From the NCBI GenBank assembly GCA_963837815.1, contig CAWIOS010000012.1, forward strand, positions 868,001 to 932,000: a stretch of 64,000 nucleotides of DNA, in the 5' to 3' direction. Of this stretch, positions 59,615 through 64,000 are shown in pieces; the stretch's first letter is position 1; each line of letters starts with the position of its first letter. The notes beneath the pieces are model-generated. The model was not told the origin of the DNA. It saw only the letters and a program-made list of their open reading frames with translations, and made no database searches. The position numbers and the translations under genes were made by a program. Source of the DNA: Fen-1273 sp963837815 (lineage in GTDB: Bacteria > Bacteroidota > Ignavibacteria > UBA10030 > UBA6906).

Positions 59615-59745
59615 ATTTGCGCTTTCCGGTTCTTGAATGGCGCAAGATGAATGATACCGGGTCCGTACACGGTCTCAAACCCGTTCATTCCCGGGAGCCC
59701 GAACCGCCTGTCGATTCCGACCCACACACCCGGCCGATCATCGAA
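59602..59745 (-). pseudogene. Unidentified C-terminal coding remnant
   Basis: On the minus strand a frame runs PGVWVGIDRRFGLPGMNG, then FETVYGPGIIHLAP and FKNRKAQIYGE, and stops at TAA, 13 nt inside the acr3 end. Its codon pattern looks coding and resembles the tail of a larger, possibly beta-rich protein, but I cannot name the family. Upstream residues look random, so the rest has probably been lost. The remaining 59746-59871 holds nothing I can identify. Confidence 0.35.
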
Positions 59746-59871
59746 CTCCGCTGAACTGCGAAATCTCTGTTCTGCTGTCGGCAGCTTGACGCGGGATCCT
59801 CTCTCTCCTGGTATTACACGGCAGTGTTTCGAATTTGGCACGGGGAAGCAAACGGAGCAGGGAACTCCCGG

Positions 59872-59900
59872 TTGACAGCAACATGCGAATTGCGTAGAAT
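59872..59900 (+). promoter_or_regulatory. Sigma70-type promoter of the octaheme cytochrome operon
   Basis: TTGACA (59872-59877), 17 nt and TAGAAT (59895-59900) read toward the gene at 59937, leaving a leader of about 30 nt. The match to the consensus is strong; no operator palindrome is obvious. Confidence 0.75.
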
Positions 59901-59936
59901 ATCGGACCTTCCCTCCACAACAACGAGGCTCCCCCC

Positions 59937-61214
59937 ATGCCGAAAGAGATCCCCAAAACGCTCAGGAACGGCGTTATCGCCACGATCGTCATACTTGTCT
60001 TCGTGTACACGTTCACCCGGCTCCCTTCAGGCGGACAATCTACATCGGCCTCCGACGCCGAGCCGGCCGCATATGGCGGCGCGGATAAGTGCGCGGCGTG
60101 CCACAAGCGCGTCTCACCCGACATCGTCGTGCAGTATTCGCACAGCACGATGGCCCGGGCGGGCGTTTCCTGCCTCGACTGTCACGGGGTCGACAAGTCG
60201 AACCCATCGGGGAAGGACCATGAAGGGTTCTATATCAGCGCAAGTCCCACACCGGCACAATGCGCAAAATGCCATCCGACAGAGACAAACCAGTTCACCC
60301 TGAGCCGCCATGCGGGTCCCGCCTGGGCAGCCCTTTCCGGACTCGATGATTTCACCCCCGAGCAGAGGAAAGAAGTCGAGGCGATTCCCGAGGCGAACCG
60401 GGGTGCGGGCGGAATGGTGACCGCCACGCGGAACTCGCTCTTCGACATTGAGGGGCCGCTTGTCACGCCGCTTGCATGCCAGAGCTGCCATTCCATCGGG
60501 AAGCCGAACAGCGACGGGAGCATCGGCAACTGCAACAAATGCCACCTGCGGCACGAGTTTTCCCTGGCGCAGGCGCGCAAACCGGAGGTGTGCGGTCAGT
60601 GCCACCTGGGTCCCGACCATCCGCAGGACGAGATCTACAATGAATCCGCCCACGGTGTGATGTATCATACCGGCGGGGAAAAATGGAACTGGGATCAGAA
60701 GCCGGGGCGGCTGACGGTGCTGGATATGCCCGCACCGACATGCGCGACGTGTCATTTCAGCGGGCTGGGGACGCAGGGAACAACGCACGACGTCGGTGAC
60801 CGCCTCTCGAAATTCCTCTTCGCCTCCGAGACGACGGACAGGCCCAACGCCACGCAGGGGAGGGCCGCGATGAAGGCCGTGTGCACGAACTGCCATTCGC
60901 AGCCTTTCGTCGACAGGCAGTATGCGATGGCGGACAGCGTGACGCTCCTCGTCAACGCCAGGGTGAAGGAAGCCCGGTTGATCATCGAGGGGCTTGTCAA
61001 GGACGGGGTCATCAGCTCAACGCCGTTCGCCACCAGGATAAGCTACGATGCTTTCGACCTGTGGCATTACTACGGCAGGACGGCCAAATTCGGCGCCTAC
61101 ATGCAGGGGCCCGATTACGTCCAGTGGCACGGGATCTATCCGCTCCTGAAGCAGCTCAACGCCGTGGAGGAAGACGCGCGCAGCCTTCGCGAACAACGCG
61201 GAAGGGGAAAATGA
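59937..61214 (+). CDS. Octaheme c-type cytochrome, hydroxylamine-oxidoreductase family
   Basis: The 425-residue protein has an N-terminal membrane/signal helix (NGVIATIVILVFVYTFT) and eight CxxCH heme-binding motifs at about residues 52 (CAACH), 79 (CLDCH), 109 (CAKCH), 181 (CQSCH), 199 (CNKCH), 219 (CGQCH), 269 (CATCH) and 316 (CTNCH). The spacing and the C-terminal helical part (LWHYYGRTAKFGAYMQGPDY, VQWHG) follow the HAO family. The family includes enzymes oxidising hydroxylamine or hydrazine and others reducing nitrite. Whether the cross-linking Tyr to heme P460 is present cannot be settled by eye. It is shorter than Nitrosomonas HAO and co-transcribed with a membrane protein. Confidence 0.85.
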   Translation: MPKEIPKTLRNGVIATIVILVFVYTFTRLPSGGQSTSASDAEPAAYGGADKCAACHKRVSPDIVVQYSHSTMARAGVSCLDCHGVDKSNPSGKDHEGFYISASPTPAQCAKCHPTETNQFTLSRHAGPAWAALSGLDDFTPEQRKEVEAIPEANRGAGGMVTATRNSLFDIEGPLVTPLACQSCHSIGKPNSDGSIGNCNKCHLRHEFSLAQARKPEVCGQCHLGPDHPQDEIYNESAHGVMYHTGGEKWNWDQKPGRLTVLDMPAPTCATCHFSGLGTQGTTHDVGDRLSKFLFASETTDRPNATQGRAAMKAVCTNCHSQPFVDRQYAMADSVTLLVNARVKEARLIIEGLVKDGVISSTPFATRISYDAFDLWHYYGRTAKFGAYMQGPDYVQWHGIYPLLKQLNAVEEDARSLREQRGRGK

Positions 61215-61216
61215 CG

Positions 61217-62128
61217 ATGGACAATGTCTCCGTGTTCCGGCTCGCGCAGGTCCGCCTCCCGATGGAGAAGAACCGGTTCCTTCTCATGTTCGCCGGGATC
61301 AATTTCATATCGACCGGATTTGACGTCGCCCTCGCGCATTCCATCAACTCGTTCGTACCGGTCTACGAGCTTATCCCCGTCTACATCACCCCCTTCTGCG
61401 CGGTTTCCTGCATACTCCTCTCATTCCAGAGGAAGCCAAAAGGGTGGCTGGCCGTCGTCCATCTCGCACTGATGGTGCTGGGATTCGCCGTGGGGGCGCT
61501 CGGGACGGCATTCCACGGGAACGCGGTACTCAATCCAGGGGGGCACCTGACCTGGGCCTGGGTCGTGTTCGGATCCCCGATACTGGCCCCGCTCGCATTC
61601 TGCGGGATCTCGCTCATCGGGCTGTATGCGGCAACACAGGAAGCGGAAGGGGAGCCGGGAGTGCTGGAGGTCCCGGGGCTCGGGACGTTCCGCGCACCCA
61701 TCTCGCGCGAACGCCACTTCATCTGGTTTGTGGGGCTTGGATTTGCGGGGAGCGCGCTGACGTCGCTTATCGATCACGCGCAGTACGGCTACACTGCATA
61801 CAAGCTTATCGCGATACTCTTCGGGCTCTTTGCAACCACGGTTGTCATTACGATCGCGGTTTCGAAAACCTGGTCCCGGGGGGACGAGCTCGTGTATTTC
61901 TGGACGATGATCGCCGCAGTTCTCACCGGGATACTCGGATTCGGGTTCCATCTCTCGGCCGACCTGGCGGGAACCGGACAGATCAGCCTCGAACGGATAC
62001 TCGCGTTCGCACCCGTATTCGCGCCGCTGCTGTTCAGCGATCTCGGAGTGCTCGGGCTGCTCGTGGTGGCGCAGCCGCAGGGGAACAAGGAGACTCGCCG
62101 GGAGGGTGAGAGGCTGAACCAGCAGTAA
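61217..62128 (+). CDS. Polytopic membrane protein, partner of the octaheme cytochrome
   Basis: The chosen start at 61217 lies 9 nt after AAGGGG (303 residues); ATG at 61211, overlapping the cytochrome stop, is the alternative. About seven or eight hydrophobic helices are visible, for example FVPVYELIPVYITPFCAVSC, LAVVHLALMVLGFAVGALG, APLAFCGISLIGLYAA, LIAILFGLFATTVVITIAV and IAAVLTGILGFGFHLSADLAG. Conserved-looking charged and His residues (FHGN, RHFIWF, DHAQYG, FHLSAD) could hold quinone or heme. I do not recognise the family. Placement directly after an octaheme cytochrome suggests it passes electrons between the cytochrome and the quinone pool. Confidence 0.65.
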   Translation: MDNVSVFRLAQVRLPMEKNRFLLMFAGINFISTGFDVALAHSINSFVPVYELIPVYITPFCAVSCILLSFQRKPKGWLAVVHLALMVLGFAVGALGTAFHGNAVLNPGGHLTWAWVVFGSPILAPLAFCGISLIGLYAATQEAEGEPGVLEVPGLGTFRAPISRERHFIWFVGLGFAGSALTSLIDHAQYGYTAYKLIAILFGLFATTVVITIAVSKTWSRGDELVYFWTMIAAVLTGILGFGFHLSADLAGTGQISLERILAFAPVFAPLLFSDLGVLGLLVVAQPQGNKETRREGERLNQQ

Positions 62129-62264
62129 ACCGCGACGAGCCGGTCGATGTCGGCGTGCAAAGGGTCTTTCGACACATCGCGAACCAACCGTTCGATCTGC
62201 CGGTCACGTGTGCCGGATTCCTGCGAGATTGCGGACGCGAGAGTGAGGAGGATTCCGGCGGGAA

Positions 62265-63089
62265 TTAGTTCGAGGCGACAGAGGAGCGGAGCGAGAAGTC
62301 GAATCTCACCGTCACAGTCGCTCCGGTGTTCACTGTGATTTCACGTGATTCCGTATACGGCTCTTCGACAATGGGAGGCATCGCAGGCCCCCCTTTTGAC
62401 AGACGTGCAGCGATCCCTTCGTGCCACATTTTGACCGTGTACCTCCCCGGGGGAACGTCCCCCAGCGTGAATTTCCCGTCCGCATCCGTCACCGTGCAGT
62501 AGGGGCTTGCCGCCCGAACGACGTACGCGCACATCCAGGGATGTCCCGCGTCGCATGTCGTCATCATCGTGCTTATCCCTTCGAGATCTGATCCCCGGAC
62601 GTGCGTGTGGCATCCCCGAATGGGCTGGGCGATGTTAAAGACCGAACGAAGACCGGCGTTCATATCGTACGAGTGGACATTATGAAGAAGCGGATCCTCG
62701 TTCACGATCTCGAGCTCATCTCCGGGATTCATGAGAAGCACATGGGGACTGTATTCGCAATTGTGCTGCCTGAGCGTCGCCATCCCGGACGGATGCCCTC
62801 TCTTCCCCTGTGCGATCCGGTCAATCCAGACGACAGCGTACCGGACGCCGTTGTCCGCGCCCGTGATAAGCCGGGGTGAAGGCTTGCGCTTGCCGCACAC
62901 AGCCTCGTCTTTCGTCACCCGATCGGTCGCTCCCTCCTGCGGAAGGGACGTCAGCCTGACGCGCCCCTGCACCGTGCCGCCATTCTCGACCTTCGTCACG
63001 CGATACTGAGCCTGCGCGCACAACGGCGCGCAGGCTGTCACACAGAGCATTGCAGCCGCAACAAGAGAACCACGCCATCCATCACACAT
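62265..63089 (-). CDS. Secreted cupredoxin-like copper protein
   Basis: ATG at 63089 has GGAGGAGG six nt upstream (274 residues, signal peptide GSLVAAAMLCVTACAPLCAQ). A cupredoxin domain (about residues 85-205) contains GDELEIVNEDPLLHNVHSYD with the first copper His, and STMMTTCDAGHPWMCAYV with the Cys, His and Met ligands of a type 1 copper site. A carboxypeptidase-regulatory-like beta domain follows (YCTVTDADGKFTLGDVPPG). It is probably a periplasmic electron carrier. Its operon mate is the cytochrome c gene 24 nt upstream. It converges on the octaheme cytochrome operon, which suggests a common respiratory function. Confidence 0.85.
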   Translation of the reverse strand: MCDGWRGSLVAAAMLCVTACAPLCAQAQYRVTKVENGGTVQGRVRLTSLPQEGATDRVTKDEAVCGKRKPSPRLITGADNGVRYAVVWIDRIAQGKRGHPSGMATLRQHNCEYSPHVLLMNPGDELEIVNEDPLLHNVHSYDMNAGLRSVFNIAQPIRGCHTHVRGSDLEGISTMMTTCDAGHPWMCAYVVRAASPYCTVTDADGKFTLGDVPPGRYTVKMWHEGIAARLSKGGPAMPPIVEEPYTESREITVNTGATVTVRFDFSLRSSVASN

Positions 63090-63113
63090 AGGAAACCTCC
63101 TCCCCTTCAAGGT

Positions 63114-63695
63114 TCAATGTCCTGATCCGGGAGCCGCGGCCGGCGGAATCGGATCGTGGATGGCATTCTTCACCGGCTTGAGGCTCTTGAGATACGCGAA
63201 CATGGCCTTGAGGTCGCTGTCGGTCGCTTTCCCGATCATGTCCCAGGGCATCGGGGGAAGGATCGGGCGTCCCTCGCCCATGTCCTTCCCGGTCCTGAGC
63301 GCTTTGATGAACATCTCCTCGGTCCAGCTCCCGAGCCCGGTCTCCTTGTCTGGTGTCAGGTTGCGACCGAAACTCGTCCCCCAGGGCCCGACCCATGCCG
63401 TCAGATCGTTCGACGCGAGTGCTCCCCACTTGTCCGGACCAAGGACGCCCGGAGGAACAGCGGGAAGAGGCATTCCGGCGGGAGACCCGGAAAGAGGCTT
63501 GCTTTCGTCGACTGCAGGCCCCTGCGGTGTCATGACCTTCGGCGAATGACAATCGTTGCAGCCCCCGAGCGTCACGAGATACTTCCCCCGGGCTACGATC
63601 GCGCTTATCTTGTCGTCTTTCACCTGAGCATTCCCGACCGATGCCTGCAGAGCACAGGACATGACGACCATGAGAATTGACGATGTTCCTTTCAT
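63114..63695 (-). CDS. Periplasmic monoheme cytochrome c
   Basis: The 193-residue protein has a signal peptide (SSILMVVMSCALQASVGNA) and one heme site, GGCNDCHSPKV (about residues 45-55). The axial methionine is probably in ILPPMPWDMIG (about 146). The intermediate LTAWVGPWGTSFGRNLTPDK is typical of the class I cytochromes c attached to dehydrogenases and quinol-linked chains. It precedes the cupredoxin gene in the same direction. Together they could carry electrons to or from the octaheme cytochrome or the periplasmic Mo hydroxylase encoded at 11.4-14 kb. Confidence 0.85.
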   Translation of the reverse strand: MKGTSSILMVVMSCALQASVGNAQVKDDKISAIVARGKYLVTLGGCNDCHSPKVMTPQGPAVDESKPLSGSPAGMPLPAVPPGVLGPDKWGALASNDLTAWVGPWGTSFGRNLTPDKETGLGSWTEEMFIKALRTGKDMGEGRPILPPMPWDMIGKATDSDLKAMFAYLKSLKPVKNAIHDPIPPAAAPGSGH

Positions 63696-64000
63696 GAGAC
63701 CTCCTGGAGTTGGTAGTGTGAATTGTGAAACGGACGGGCGAGACCGATGAAACGGTCAACACAGCTTGGTGATTGAAAATGCCTGATTTTGAGGGGAGAA
63801 GGGGTTGCGTGAACGTCGGGGTATGCGGCACGGAGCGCATTTGCTCCGGCGCAGGATGAGGATATGCGGGGCACGATTAGTCGAGCTCCTGTTGAGAGGT
63901 GCGTTGAGTAAGATACTGGGACCTCCCGCGACGGGAGGGATTTCTCGAGAACCGGCAATCCAAAGAACGGTGGTTCAAATGCAGAAAATTGTACAAACAG
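63696..64000. other. Upstream region of the cytochrome c gene; nothing else recognised
   Basis: The last 305 nt of the window contain no supported gene. A minus-strand frame of 88 codons is open but has no family-like pattern. The promoter of the cytochrome c gene should lie here; I see no strong -35/-10 pair. Confidence 0.4.

Noticed and set aside
63692..63958. 88-codon minus-strand frame at the right end
   Set aside because: No family pattern, and it covers the expected promoter region of the cytochrome c gene.

Overview
This is a GC-rich bacterial chromosomal segment of about 64 kb. It is gene-dense, with no phage, insertion sequence, CRISPR array or convincing RNA gene. Shine-Dalgarno sites (AGGAGG, AAGGAG types) and sigma70-like promoters (TTGACA/TTGACT, 17-nt spacer, TATATT/TAGAAT) are readily found, which argues against class Bacteroidia. 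An LA_2272-type surface repeat protein, several glycosidases, periplasmic molybdenum hydroxylases and octaheme cytochromes would fit a Gram-negative environmental lineage such as Ignavibacteria or a related FCB phylum. That placement is a guess; no marker gene is present.

Region 1 (1-10.4 kb): the start of penicillin-binding protein 1C, then mostly plus-strand single-enzyme genes: thioredoxin-like, CPBP protease, aldo/keto reductase, DUF1697, YdeI-like, isochorismatase-like, DUF3788, GNAT, metallophosphoesterase and an MFS exporter. Region 2 (10.4-24.6 kb, minus strand): a lipoprotein, a two-subunit Tat-exported molybdenum hydroxylase of the isoquinoline-oxidoreductase type, a DOPA-dioxygenase-like enzyme, DoxX, and a glycan-use block (GH31, surface repeat protein, Gfo/Idh dehydrogenase, six-hairpin glycosidase, GH27 alpha-galactosidase). 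Region 3 (24.8-30.7 kb, plus strand): a TetR-controlled drug-export operon like E. coli cecR-ybhGFSR, with the double ATPase YbhF split into two genes.

Region 4 (35.4-53.0 kb, minus strand) is the most notable part: about 17.6 kb and fourteen tightly packed, often overlapping genes. They encode a true xanthine dehydrogenase (XdhA split by a frameshift in a G8 run, and XdhB), a threonine-synthase-like PLP enzyme, SsnA amidohydrolase, a second three-subunit molybdenum hydroxylase, a GltD/PreT-like flavoprotein, a PreA-like dihydropyrimidine-dehydrogenase relative, a second PLP enzyme, YgeY, the carbamoyltransferase YgeW and XdhC. The content resembles the anaerobic purine/uric-acid degradation cluster (ygeX-ygeY-ygeW-ygfK-ssnA-hyuA-xdhD). 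Here the YgfK-type reductase appears as two proteins, neither PLP enzyme is a clear YgeX, and hyuA is absent from the window.

Region 5 (53.2-64 kb): a SnoaL-like secreted protein, an FmdB-type zinc ribbon, a decayed phosphoketolase beside phosphoglucomutase, an arsenic operon (arsR-arsM-arsN2-arsC-acr3) behind a perfect 17-bp inverted repeat covering its -10 box, with the Acr3 exporter internally deleted, an octaheme hydroxylamine-oxidoreductase-like cytochrome with a membrane partner, and a convergent cytochrome c/cupredoxin pair. Truncated or internally deleted genes recur across the window (DinB, an Fn3-type fragment, phosphoketolase, Acr3, an unknown C-terminal fragment). This indicates either active gene decay or assembly collapse.
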